Part shown: piece after piece, positions 11,323 to 21,600 of the stretch
How the letters are laid out: every line of letters starts with the position of its first letter
How positions within the stretch are numbered: position 1 is the first letter of the stretch
Assembly: GCA_032622095.1 (NCBI GenBank)
Contig: CP136062.1
Span: 2,108,001-2,172,000 of the forward strand
DNA length: 64,000 nt
Direction: 5' to 3'
DNA from: Siphonodentalium dalli
Taxonomy: Eukaryota; Mollusca; Scaphopoda; Gadilida; Siphonodentaliidae
Translations under genes and position numbers: made by a program
Notes under the pieces: model-generated
What the model saw: only the letters and a program-made list of their open reading frames with translations
What the model was told of the DNA's origin: nothing
Database searches by the model: none

Positions 11323-11788
11323 TTAAAGGTACTCAACCCGATAAAACTCCTCTCAATTACTATTTCAATGGCTTCGGGGGTCAAAAATATTTGATTCGAG
11401 TCGAGGAAGTCACCCATCAAAGCTCAGATTTGTTAGATATCGATTTTATAAATCTATTATTTTTCATTATCGGGAATACTATCTGGCCCAGAACTCAGTC
11501 AAAATTGCCACTTGATTTTAGAGTTATTCATCCTTGTCTGTTTGAATAGATTTGAGGTACACATTCAGAGCAGATTACGGCAGTTATTGGTACTCATCTC
11601 GAGAACATAACAAATTTCAAAAATCAATATCTAATAACTCTGAGCTTTGTTTGATGGGTTCCTCGACTCGAATCAAATATTTTTTACCCCCAAAGCCAAA
11701 GAAATAGTAATATAGGACCCTCTGATCGGATTGTTGTTGTTGGAATCTGTTGAGATGGGGACCCTCTTTACGGGTTGAGTACCTTTAA
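11323..11788. mobile_element. 466-bp MITE with TTAA target duplication (piggyBac- or Kolobok-type)
   Basis: TTAA at 11323-11326 is followed by AGGTACTCAACCCG. The other end reads CGGGTTGAGTACCT followed by TTAA (11785-11788). Inverted similarity continues inward with indels: GGCTTCGGGGGTCAAAAATA on the left matches the inverse of the right around 11680-11700, and TTTGATTCGAGTCGAGGAA is shared on both arms. The arms are roughly 140-190 bp around a short centre, so the element can fold back. TTAA duplications are typical of piggyBac and Kolobok transposons. No coding sequence is present, so it is non-autonomous. Confidence 0.85.
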
Positions 11789-12182
11789 AGCTCTACTTTT
11801 TTCATGTAAAATACAAGATCTTCAACTCATTATGTTGGGATATCAGATGTTATGAAACTCGTTTCATAAATTTGATTAACAACTCGCCTACGACTCGTTG
11901 TGAAATTTATCAAACTCGTTTCACAAAATCTAATATCACAACATAATTCGTTGGGGATCTTCTGTATATCATATACCAAAAATGCCGACATATTCATCGA
12001 CGTACAAAGTTTAACTGACATAATATGGTTTATGAACTGCTCTCGTATACTCGTGCATGTAAGAGATGTTATTGTGGGGGGGCGGACAGCGGACATGCAG
12101 CAATTGGCCACGGGATAGCTTGCGAGTGCTTGGGGAACAGGCAAATCATCATTGAGACGCAATCAAACCATGATGCAATATC
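11789..12182. other. Gene-free region
   Basis: Short overlapping frames on both strands without domains. A duplicated AACTCGTTTCA segment lies at about 11857 and 11910. No gene supported. Confidence 0.35.
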
Positions 12183-12800
12183 TAATATATATGTTGGGAC
12201 TTCTGTACGTTTGATTAATGTTTGTATGTTAGCTATGGCCGGGAAAACTGCCGGACGGATTGAGCCCAAACTTCCTATCTAAGGGTAAAATACCAGATGG
12301 AGTGTCATCGCACCGCTTCTGAGAACGTCAGAGCACTCATTCTCCAATCCCCCGCCACCGCAATGGCAATTCATGGGTTAATCGCGTGATAGTTAAAGAG
12401 CGTTCGTGTCCGCAGTATCATTGATAAAGAGCATGTATGCGTCCAGACATGAGCGTGTTGTGTCTGTGTACAGACATGAGCGTGTTGTGTGATTCTTATG
12501 TCTGTTCGTACTTATGGGTTCCTGGGAGTGGGGGATATTTTCATCGGGTCAGTTTTTCCGCCCGAGGTGACCTTCACCTTGAAACAGGTACCCACAAATG
12601 ATATAATATATGCCGGGAAAACTGCTGGACGGATTTCGACGAAAGTTGACGGCTACCCACGCATGATCTAATATATGCCGGGAAAACTGCTGGACGGATT
12701 TCGACGAAATTTGATACCTACGGGTGATTTTGTCCGGGGAGTGTTTTGGACGGGTCAAATAGTGACTCCGACCTGACCTTCAAAATTGTCAATTTAAGGT
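12183..12800 (-). repeat. Minus-strand fragments of the Helitron-like element tail
   Basis: Read on the minus strand, 12800-12600 contains GACCCGTCCAAAACACTCC, CCGGACAAAA, TCAAATTTCGTCGAAATCCG and TCCAGCAGTTTTCC. These match, in the same order, the 130-bp tail repeats of element III at 44131-44475. The GTCCAGCAGTTTTCC block is present twice here, about 66 bp apart (12611 and 12677). A second fragment at about 12282-12183 carries the inverse of ACAGAAGTCCCAA and TATATATTA, again as in element III (about 44503-44527). A small direct repeat (GACATGAGCGTGTTGTGT) lies at about 12447-12491. No terminal CTAG hairpin was seen, so these are partial remnants in opposite orientation to the main concatemer. 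Confidence 0.75.
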
Positions 12801-13473
12801 CAAAGCCCGGACGAAGTCGGCTCACCTGCTAGCATATATATATACCAAGGAAAATGTCACATATAAGCAATTGGCTTATCGCCAAATCCTTTGCTCTATT
12901 GATAATTTTTTATTTCTTTATATTATGCCTTATATGTGCTAGTTCTTGAGAATAAAATATTGATTACTCTAACCATATTTTCAGTTATATGTACCTATTG
13001 AATGAGTATACAGTTATCACTTGGCTAACACTTTCTATACTAAAGCATCATTGGTGAGTTGTTATCCATAGGAAATGTTCATAAAATTTGTCAACAAAAC
13101 GAACATAGGCAGTTTGTGGAACTTATTATTTACAAATGTCCCTCAATAAATATGACCTCTTCTGCACTTTTATTTATCGGTCGTTTGCTTTTATCACCTT
13201 AACACCCTCCAATAATAGACAATTCCGATGTACAGTTTTTTTAACTGACTGGGATAATCCATTTGGTGGTGAAATCGTTAACCGTTCTAGATTTCTAATA
13301 AAATCACGTATCATGATAATTATGTTTAAATTGTATCAAGTTAGGAGAACTTTAATAACGACCATGCAAGGTATAAAATGTCTTCTCGGTAATCATATAT
13401 AACAACACAATACATATTTATAATAATAAGTATTGCCAATACTGCACAAGTTATAAAGTTTCGTAGTAATTAT
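12801..13473. other. Gene-free region
   Basis: AT-rich sequence without recognisable genes or repeats. Confidence 0.4.
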
Positions 13474-13750
13474 TAAGGGAAAGAATAAACAAGTGTTGCA
13501 CATCGGAAAACGGCGCTAGTCGAGTTTCTTTTGGCTGAAAGAGTGCATCTGCTGTAAAAGAATTATTTAAATGGGTCTCCAATTGTGTTTTAGTTGTCTG
13601 CCTAACAGTCTCAAAATTGTTAACAAGAAAATATATAAATTTACCCTCCACAGTTATAAGAATAAGCAAGGGGCGCAAATTGGAAAATGGCGCTCGTCGA
13701 TGAGTTTGTTTTGCACAAAAGAGTGGATCTTTCGCAAAAGATCGCAATAT
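13474..13750 (+). repeat. Imperfect direct duplication of about 80 bp
   Basis: AATAAACAAGTGTTGCACATCGGAAAACGGCGCTAGTCGAG at about 13484 and the equivalent block at about 13664 (GGGCGCAAATTGGAAAATGGCGCTCGTCGA) are related over about 80 bp and spaced about 185 bp apart. The second copy runs into a frame (MALVDEFVLHKRVDL, from 13687) that leads into the OTU-like segment below. Confidence 0.6.
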
Positions 13751-14187
13751 CTGTAAGCCTCACTTTTCGTCTAGTGCATACATTTATGGATTTAAGTATT
13801 TCTTTCGAGTTGTATATCTTCAAGAAAGAGAGTTTATATGATATCGTAGCCTCAATTTCTCAGAATGAGCAAATTTTATGGTGAAGTATTTTTTAAAAAC
13901 TAGGAAAATCAATGGCTTTTCCACTGTGTTGTCGAGTCTGCAGACCGTGGAAGTACACCCAACACATGAGCATCATCCGATGCGGTCGTACAAAAGGGAT
14001 CACTGTGCTACTCCTTTTTCCAACGTGGACGGACTTTGTTAGTATTGAGGTGAATGGCAACGGTAGTTGTATTTTAATGCCGTTTCTAGCTGCTGTTTCA
14101 AAAAGTTCAAATTGGACTGCACATATAAAAAAGACTTGCCATATATGCGATCATTTGTATGTTCCGGTAGCATGTTTTTCAATCTAG
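13687..14187 (+). pseudogene. Tandem unit copy 1: OTU-like protein fragment
   Basis: From 13687 a frame reads MALVDEFVLHKRVDLSQ and on to SLYDIVASISQNEQ, with a stop at 13882-13884. After a break, 13912-14187 reads on to IEVNGNGSC and AHIKK. The second copy (14587-15018) preserves more of the same protein. The segment IEVN-(G/D)NGxC followed by a helix-like stretch and HIRK resembles the catalytic Cys region of OTU cysteine proteases (V-x-G-D-G-x-C-L-F), but the Asp is replaced by Asn and no catalytic His was located. The assignment is therefore weak. The coding sequence is interrupted by stops and shifts. Confidence 0.35.
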
Positions 14188-14253
14188 AATTCCCAGATGG
14201 GCCGGACTAATCAGACACAGTTTTAAAGTATCGGATGCAACCTCTTCAAAAGA

Positions 14254-14514
14254 ATGTTTCCAGACGAATACTTATTCCCACATAACATTCGACCGAAGAG
14301 TATCATCAAGTCAGAAGAGGTTGATTTGAAGGGTATTCATCAAGTGTTTTGGTTCAAGGATATCAAGAGTGTAGACATTATGGTTGATTCTTCATTAGCG
14401 CTGGTAAATCATTACAGCATGGGCTGGTGGAGCTACATGTTCGAATACCACAATATGTTGGTTTCTAGAACAGAACATAAAGATCGAATCGTCAATAACG
14501 TCAGAGCCAGGTGA
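14254..14514 (+). pseudogene. Tandem unit copy 1: GT92-like C-terminal fragment
   Basis: An 86-residue frame contains FPHN-(I)RPKSIIKSEEV, GIHQVFWF and SLALVNHY, then a charged end (TEHKDRIVNNVRAR) and a stop. The order FPHNxRxKxIxxxxxV, GIHxV, (A)LxxHYR is that of the C-terminal part of GT92 (DUF23) glycosyltransferases as I remember them. These transfer galactose to glycans in the Golgi. The catalytic N-terminal part is absent. CTTCAAAAG just before the ATG could be a splice acceptor. In this copy the final Arg of HYR is replaced (HYSMGWW). A fragment of an expanded family, or a captured exon, is likelier than a working gene. Confidence 0.5.
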
Positions 14515-14586
14515 AACATTCTTTGTGATCCCGGAGCAAATCATAATGTGTACACATTCCTGTCGGTAAACCGTGAACCGTTAAGG

Positions 14587-15018
14587 ATTTCTTTCGAGTT
14601 GTGTATCTTCAAGAACGAGTTTATATGATTTCGTAACCTCAATTTCTCAGAATGAGCCAAATTCCGTATTTGATGGTGAAGTATTTAAAAAGACTATGAA
14701 AAAGCAATGGCATTTCCACTGTATTGTTGAGTCTGCAGATCGCGGAAGTCCTGTCTCAATACTCATGTACTTTTGAGTGAAGAAAATAAACAAAATGAAT
14801 TGGAAGTAAGCCTAACACATGAGCATCATCCGATGCGGTCGAAAAACAGGGATCACTATGCTACTTTGTTTCCATTGTGGAAGGACTTTGCTAATATTGA
14901 GGTGAATGACAACGGTCGTTGTCTTGTTAATGCTTTCTTTCAACTGTTTCAAAAAGAACAAATTGGACTGCACATAAGAAAAAACTTGCCACAAACACCT
15001 ATTTCTGATCGTCTGTAG
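14587..15018 (+). pseudogene. Tandem unit copy 2: OTU-like protein fragment
   Basis: Begins with TTTCTTTCGAGTTGTGTATC, as in copy 1 (13797). One frame reads SLYDFVTSISQNEPNSV then FKKTMKKQWHFHCIVESAD to a TGA at about 14774. The next frame (ATG-less start at 14773) reads SEENKQNELEVSLTHEHH, then DHYATLFPLWKDFANIEV, NDNGRCLVNAF and GLHIRKNL to a stop at 15016-15018. This is the best preserved copy. One frameshift plus stops make it non-functional as it stands. OTU relationship is tentative, as for copy 1. Confidence 0.35.
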
Positions 15019-15110
15019 GTTCCGTAGCCTATTTTTCAATCTAGAATTCCCAGATGGGCCGGACTAATCAGACAGAGTTTTAAAGTATCGGATGCAACCT
15101 CTTCAAAAGA

Positions 15111-15371
15111 ATGTTTCCAGACGAATACTTATTCCCACATAACATTCGACCGAAGAGTATCATCAAGTCAGAAGAGGTTGATTTGAAGGGTATTCATCAA
15201 GTGTTTTGGTTCAAGGATATCAAGAGTGTAGACGTTATGGTTGATTCTTCATTAGCGCTGGTAAATCATTACCGCATAGGCTGGTGGAGCTACATGTTCG
15301 AATACCACAATATGATGGTTTCTAGAACAGAACATAAAGATCGAATCGTCAATAACGTCAGAGCCAGGTGA
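15111..15371 (+). pseudogene. Tandem unit copy 2: GT92-like C-terminal fragment
   Basis: Lies 857 bp after the copy-1 fragment and is almost identical to it. It keeps HYR (ALVNHYRIGWW) where copy 1 has HYS. The copy ends 9 bp before a palindromic insertion at 15381. See copy 1 for family reasoning. Confidence 0.5.
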
Positions 15372-15380
15372 AACATTATT

Positions 15381-15530
15381 CAGTTGTCGCCCGTTGTCGA
15401 GGGAGACATTGAGATTTGTCACCCGCTCGAAGAACGGAATGTCTCCCGAGGAGCGAAGCTCCGATGGAGACATTCCGTTCTCGAGCGGGTGACAAATCTC
15501 AATGTCTCCCGAGAAGAAGGGCAACAACTG
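15381..15530. repeat. 150-bp near-perfect palindrome
   Basis: The left arm contains GAGGGAGACATTGAGATTTG, TCACCCGCTCGA and GAACGGAATGTCTCC. The right arm is its inverse (GGAGACATTCCGTTC, TCGAGCGGGTGA, CAAATCTCAATGTCTCCC). The centre, GGAGCGAAGCTCC, is itself palindromic. Arms are about 65-70 bp with few mismatches, so a long hairpin would form. Confidence 0.9.
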
Positions 15531-16472
15531 TTTTGTTATCCGATTATACCACAGAAAATATTCTTGCCATCCACACGCACGATGTTGCACTGAGTCACGA
15601 GTGCTTTCTTTCCCGATTATATATATTTTCAGTAACTACTTATCGTCCCATAACGATTTCCGTTCCATAAACAATAGTCAAGCCGTTAAGCGTGTGGTAA
15701 TCCCGGCGCGTTTATTTACGATTAATTTGGTGGTTAAATCGTCAATATATAGGTCAATTTAATTTAAACCAATACGCCATATAGGTGTGTTCTCGTTTTC
15801 TGCAATGTGGCATATTCAATGTCGTCTTGTATGCGAAATTTACTCTCTATGTTCGTTTCATAACGGTCTTCCCGAAAGCTATTGGGAAGTTGTCAACTTC
15901 ATTAATGTACATTCATATGTGTCAGTGCTCATGGCGATCCTCACATACAATACTTCTATGATCACATTGCAGACATCGCGGAGGATACGCGTACAGTACT
16001 ATTCATTCGCGACAAACGTATGCATTACGTTGCTACCAGCAAACATATATAACCAACCAACTTAAAGGGATCCTCTCTTTCAATCTTGCATCATAATGTC
16101 GACATGAACAAATTGAATCACCGAGATGTTTTGATGTAAAAAGTAAATAATAACACTTGTCCGATAAAAATATCAACTTAAAAGTTCGAATATTAGTGTT
16201 CACTAAATATATGCAAATTAGCAAACACCACAACTGGTGTGTATTGCGAATCCGTGGGGCATAAGATCTATGATTGTTTAGTACCTATAGTGATGTGAAA
16301 TAGATGAGTTACTGCAGTGTGTGTTTGGATATATTCTTGCAATATAGCATCAGGCGGGCGACAAAAACAATGTCTCCCGGGTCAGCGGGCGACAGTGAGA
16401 TTTGTCGCCCGGCACGTGACAGGACATGGGCCAATCAGAAGGGTGGAAAATAGGGAAGAGGATAACAATATA

Positions 16473-16544
16473 CAGTTGTTGCCCGATGTCGAGGGAGACA
16501 TGGTGACAAATCTCGATGTCTCCCGAGAAGAAGGACAACAACTG
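16473..16544. repeat. 72-bp palindrome, shorter relative of the one at 15381
   Basis: Starts CAGTTGTTGCCCGATGTCGA and ends in the inverse with GACAACAACTG. It shares GAGGGAGACAT and CAAATCTCGATGTCTCCC with the 150-bp palindrome but lacks most of its inner arms. Confidence 0.8.
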
Positions 16545-16857
16545 GGCCGGACTAATCAGACACAGTCTTAAAGTATCGGATGCAACCACTTCAAAATAAT
16601 GTTTCCAGACGAAATACTTATTCCCACATAACATTCGACCCAAGAGTATCATCAAGCCAGATTAGGTTGATTTGAAGGGTATTCATCAAGTGTTTGGTTC
16701 AAGGATATCAAGAGTGTAGACGTTATGGTTGATTCTTCATTAGCTCTGGTAAATCATTACAGCATAGGCTGGTGGAGCTACATGTTCGAATACCACAATA
16801 TGATGGTTTCTAGAACAGAACATAAAGATCGAATCGTCAATAACGTCAGAGCCAGGT
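16545..16857 (+). pseudogene. Tandem unit copy 3: GT92-like C-terminal fragment, frameshifted
   Basis: Homologous at DNA level to 14203-14514 and 15060-15371. Single-base indels (extra A after CCAGACGA near 16610, a lost T in the GTGTTTGG stretch near 16693) and substitutions break the frame present in copies 1 and 2. The end AACGTCAGAGCCAGGTGA is retained. Confidence 0.55.
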
Positions 16858-16931
16858 GAAACATTCTTTGTGATCCCGGAGCAAATCATAATGTGTACAC
16901 AATGTTCCTGTCGGTAAACCGTAAACCGTTA

Positions 16932-17275
16932 TGTATTTCTTTCGAGTTGTGTATCTTCAAGAACGAGTTTATATGATTTCGTAACCTCAATTTCTCAGAA
17001 TGAGCCAAATTCCGTATTTGATGGTGAAGTATTTAAAAAGACTATGAAAAAGCAATGGCATTTCCACTGTATTGTTGAGTCTGCAGATCGCGGAAGTCCT
17101 GTCTAAATACTCATGTACTTTTGAGTGAAGAAAATATACAAAATGAATTGGAAGTAAGCCTAACACATGAGCATCATCCGATGCGGTCGAAAAACAGGGA
17201 TCACTATGCTACTTTGTTTCCATTGTGGAAGGACTTTGCTAATATTGAGGTGAATGACAACGGTCGTTGTCTTCT
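16932..17275 (+). pseudogene. Tandem unit copy 3: OTU-like fragment, cut by the Helitron-like series
   Basis: Matches copy 2 from TTTCTTTCGAGTTGTGTATC to AATGACAACGGTCGTTGTC. It then switches at 17276 into the D-unit sequence (CTTAGTCCGAGGAAG). The D unit elsewhere has CCGTTGTCAGCTTAGTCC at this point, so GTTGTC is a short shared sequence at the junction. Confidence 0.5.
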
Positions 17276-18393
17276 TAGTCCGAGGAAGAAAATTTGACAG
17301 GGTTGGACATATATTTTTACACTGGGGTGGGGGCAATATTTTCGCAATTTTTTTTTATTATTGACATTCATCTATTTAAGTATGTAGATTCCCTGAACGA
17401 AAACAAACCCATACCGGAAAGGATTTTTGTAATCCGAGAAGAAATGCAAGAGTTACGGGCCCTCAAAGTTTGCAATTTGGTCCCATGTGCTTGTGACCCT
17501 ATCTCCTCCGAAGATGTCGAACTTTGGATGTCGTCTGATATCCCAGTGCGTGCGGTCTGAAGAGAGCACGCGATGGGCCAAATTTTGCCAGTGTCGGTTC
17601 AGTGTTGTGGGTCAGGGGAGGGGTGGTCCGGGGTACCAATTTTGTATTCTTCTCCGAATCGGATGAAACTTGGAATATAACATCCATACCGCCAACCGAT
17701 CTAGAAACTGAAAGAATTTCGAAAATCCATTGAAAAATGTCAGAGTTGTGGACCTTCAAACAATGCAAATTTGGCCCCATATGCTTGTGATCACATCTCC
17801 TCCGAAGATGTCAAACTTTGGATGTCAACTGATACGCCAATGCGTGCGGTCTGAAGAGAGCACGCGATGAGCCAAATTTTGCCAGTGTCGGTTCAGTGTT
17901 GTGGGTCAGGGGAGGGGTGGTCCGGGATACCAAAATTTATTTCATCTCCGAATCATATGAAACTTGATATATAACATATACCATACACGTTGATCATAAA
18001 ACTGAAAACAGATTGTAAATCCGTTAAAAAATGGCGGAGATTTGGGCCCTCAAACTTTGAATGTGGGCCCGTATTCTTTCCAATAAACAAAATGTTATTC
18101 GTCTCTGAATCAGACAAAATTTATAACAAATAATCAATGTAAGTAGCTGATCACAATACTCAAAACAATTTTTAAATCCATTGGAAAATAACGGAGTTAC
18201 GGGCTCTCAAAATTCGCATTTTGGGCCGGGTTTGACTATTTCCCAATCCCGTCACCCAATTTCGAGGCAGGGGTGGGGTCACTCCCAAACACTTGAGATC
18301 AACCCACACATGTTAAGGGAAAGATATAATCATCCTAATTCATATTTTCCGTCCCTTAACTGCGATTTATTGAGCTCATGATTTGCCCTATTA
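17276..18393 (+). repeat. Truncated D unit
   Basis: Colinear with 37766-38884 in element III (offset about 20,490 bp) with few differences. It contains two diverged internal copies of a roughly 300-bp subrepeat (CATCTCCTCCGAAGAT, GAGAGCACGCGATG, GGTCAGGGGAGGGGTGGTCC). It lacks the first half of the unit. Confidence 0.85.
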
Positions 18394-18604
18394 TTATACT
18401 TCCATGGTGTAACCAAGGAAGTATATTGTTTTTCTACTGCGGCCGTTTTCTGTTTAATTGGAAATACTCAGAAACTAATGGGAGGAGGACCGCGAAATCT
18501 CTAGCGAATGTAGGCATCTAAGGTCTACTAAAAATAATGCTATCCGGATGTTGGTCCAATATATTTTGACAGAGTTATGGCCCTTTTTCGATTATTTTTC
18601 ATTA
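18394..18604 (+). repeat. D mini-unit
   Basis: Starts with the D-type hairpin (TATACTTCCATGGT, GTA, ACCAAGGAAGTATA). It ends after GAGTTATGGCCCTTTTTCG in an ATT-rich stretch, 211 bp later, where array A begins. Similar mini-units precede the D2 and B arrays (40662-40890, 46223-46460). Confidence 0.85.
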
Positions 18605-21600
18605 TTATACTTCCATATTTTAATATGGGAGTATATTGTATTTCTGTTGACCCAGTTTTCCGTTTAATTGCAAGTATTCCGAAACTAATGACAGTAGGAA
18701 CGCAAAATTTTCAGGAAATGTAGGCACCTAAGAGTTACTGAAGTTATAGGTATCCCCAGTTCGGCCCAACTTTTCTTTAAGGGGTTATCGCACTTTTAAA
18801 TTTTTTTTTTTATTTTTCTCTATTATTATTCTTCTTCTTCCTAGTAAAAGCGTACCCTTATATCTCAGGAACCGCTAAATGTAGAACGCTGAAATTGTCT
18901 GGGTTTGTACAACTCCCACAGTAGACGGAAGTGTTTCTATTGCGAATTTTGTCCGTTCTTGATTTATGGAGTTATGGGCCTTAAACCGGCCTCTCGCATT
19001 TATCGACAACTGTAGGGTATATCTCGAACGCATTGAGGCAGTGGAACGGGACAAATGTTATGATGTAGAGAAACTTAAACGTGGTTCAGTTCCACAAAAT
19101 GGACGTTGTCCGATTATTAACCGTGGAGTGGGGGACGGTGTTCAAAGTCGTAAAAAATAAAGTCCCTTCGATTGCGACCATACTTACATGTCATAGTCTA
19201 CATTGTACACCGATAACGATGCCGTGAATATTTTGTAAATCGGTCGAAAATTGACAGAGTTACCGACCCCTGAATGTCCAAAAATGACGCAAAAATCCTT
19301 GTGTCCACAACTCCTCCCAGACCGATGCTCGGACAAAGGTTGTTGTTATCAATTAACGATCGGTATGCACGAATGAGCAGGCACGCGAAATTTGGGCATC
19401 ATCGGGCGAAAATTGGCTAGATGCATGCAGATTGAAGTGCTAACATTTGACACTTATACAAGTTTAGAACCCGTTAACGCAGATGAATGGGGTTGGTGTC
19501 ATTCGACGGGGATTATCGAGGCGAATACAATGATGTCAGATTGAAAATAATATTTCGGCGAATAGCTGAGATATGGTCATTTTTTCGAAGTTATGTGTGG
19601 ATATTCACACGCAAATATGCCTATCGTGTAGATCTCACGAAGACGAACTCAATGACACCAGTCGCAACACTCTAGCTTAAAAACCGACTGAGATAGAGAG
19701 GTTTTATCACCAAGTCACCTATTGTCGCGGTAATGGCATTTTCGCATAGAAATGGCTCCACTGAACTCAGAAATGCCAATATTACTTATGCTGACCATCA
19801 CAAACAATTTCAGCAGGTACATTATTATACTTCCATATTTTAATATGGGAGTATATTGTATTTCTGTTGACCCAGTTTTCCGTTTAATTGCAAGTATTCC
19901 GAAACTAATGACAGTAGGAACGCAAAATTTTCAGGAAATGTAGGCACCTAAGAGTTACTGAAGTTATAGGTATCCCCAGTTCGGCCCAACTTTTCTTTAA
20001 GGGGTTATCGCACTTTTAAAAAAAATATTTTATTTTTCTCTATTATTATTCTTCTTCTTCCTAGTGAAAGCGTACCCTTATATCTCAGGAACCGCTAAAT
20101 GTAGAACGCTGAAATTTTCTGGGTTTGTACAACTCCCACAGTAGACGGAAGTGTTTCTATTGCGAATTTTGTCCGTTCTTGATTTATGGAGTTATGGGCC
20201 TTAAACCGGCCTCTCGCATTTATCGACAACTGTAGGGTATATCTCGAACGCATTGAGGCAGTGGAACGGGACAAATGTTATGATGTAGAGAAACTTAAAC
20301 GTGGTTCAGTTCCACAAAATGGACGTTGTCCGATTATTAACCGTGGAGTGGGGGACGGTGTTCAAAGTCGTAAAAAATAAAGTCCCTTCGATTGCGACCA
20401 TACTTACATGTCATAGTCTACATTGTACACCGATAACGATGCCGTGAATATTTTGTAAATCGGTCGAAAATTGACAGAGTTACCGACCCCTGAATGTCCA
20501 AAAATGACGCAAAAATCCTTGTGTCCACAACTCCTCCCAGACCGATGCTCGGACAAAGGTTGTTGTTATCAATTAACGATCGGTATGCACGAATGAGCAG
20601 GCACGCGAAATTTGGGCATCATCGGGCGAAAATTGGCTAGATGCATGCAGATTGAAGTGCTGAAATTTGACACTTATACAAGTTTAGAACCCGTTAACGC
20701 AGATGAATGGGGTTGGTGTCATTCGACGGGGATTATCGAGGCGAATACAATGATGTCAGATTGAAAATAATATTTCGGCGAATAGCTGAGATATGGTCAT
20801 TTTTTCGAAGTTATGTGTGGATATTCACACGCAAATATGCCTATCGTGTAGATCTCACGAAGACGAACTCAATGACACCAGTCGCAACACTCTAGCTTAA
20901 AAACCGACTGAGATAGAGAGGTTTTATCACCAAGTCACCTATTGTCGCGGTAATGGCATTTTCGCATAGAAATGGCTCCACTGAACTCAGAAATGCCAAT
21001 ATTACTTATGCTGACCATCACAAACAATTTCAGCAGGTACATTATTATACTTCCATATTTTAATATGGGAGTATATTGTATTTCTGTTGACCCAGTTTTC
21101 CGTTTAATTGCAAGTATTCCGAAACTAATGACAGTAGGAACGCAAAATTTTCAGGAAATGTAGGCACCTAAGAGTTACTGAAGTTATAGGTATCCCCAGT
21201 TCGGCCCAACTTTTCTTTAAGGGGTTATCGCACTTTTAAATTTTTTTTATTATTTTTCTCTATTATTATTCTTCTTCTTCCTAGTAAAAGCGTACCCTTA
21301 TATCTCAGGAACCGCTAAATGTAGAACGCTGAAATTTTCTGGGTTTGTACAACTCCCACAGTAGACGGAAGTGTTTCTATTGCGAATTTTGTCCGTTCTT
21401 GATTTATGGAGTTATGGGCCTTAAACCGGCCTCTCGCATTTATCGACAACTGTAGGGTATATCTCGAACGCATTGAGGCAGTGGAACGGGACAAATGTTA
21501 TGATGTAGAGAAACTTAAACGTGGTAGAGTTCCACAAAATGGACGTTGTCCGATTATTAACCGTGGAGTGGGGGACGGTGTTCAAAGTCGTAAAAAATAA

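Larger units (their letters stand above)
15381..16544. mobile_element. 1.16-kb insertion with related palindromic ends, interrupting the tandem units
   Basis: Unit copy 2 stops after GTGAAACATTATT and copy 3 resumes at GGCCGGACTAATCAG (16545). Between them lies sequence absent from the copy 1/copy 2 junction. Both borders are palindromes that start with CAGTTGT and end with ACAACTG (15381-15530 and 16473-16544). A third, partial motif copy (GTCTCCCGGGTCAGCGGGCGAC) is at about 16371-16412. The interior has no supported gene. This could be one foldback-type element or two independent insertions of a small palindromic element plus rearrangement. Confidence 0.6.
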
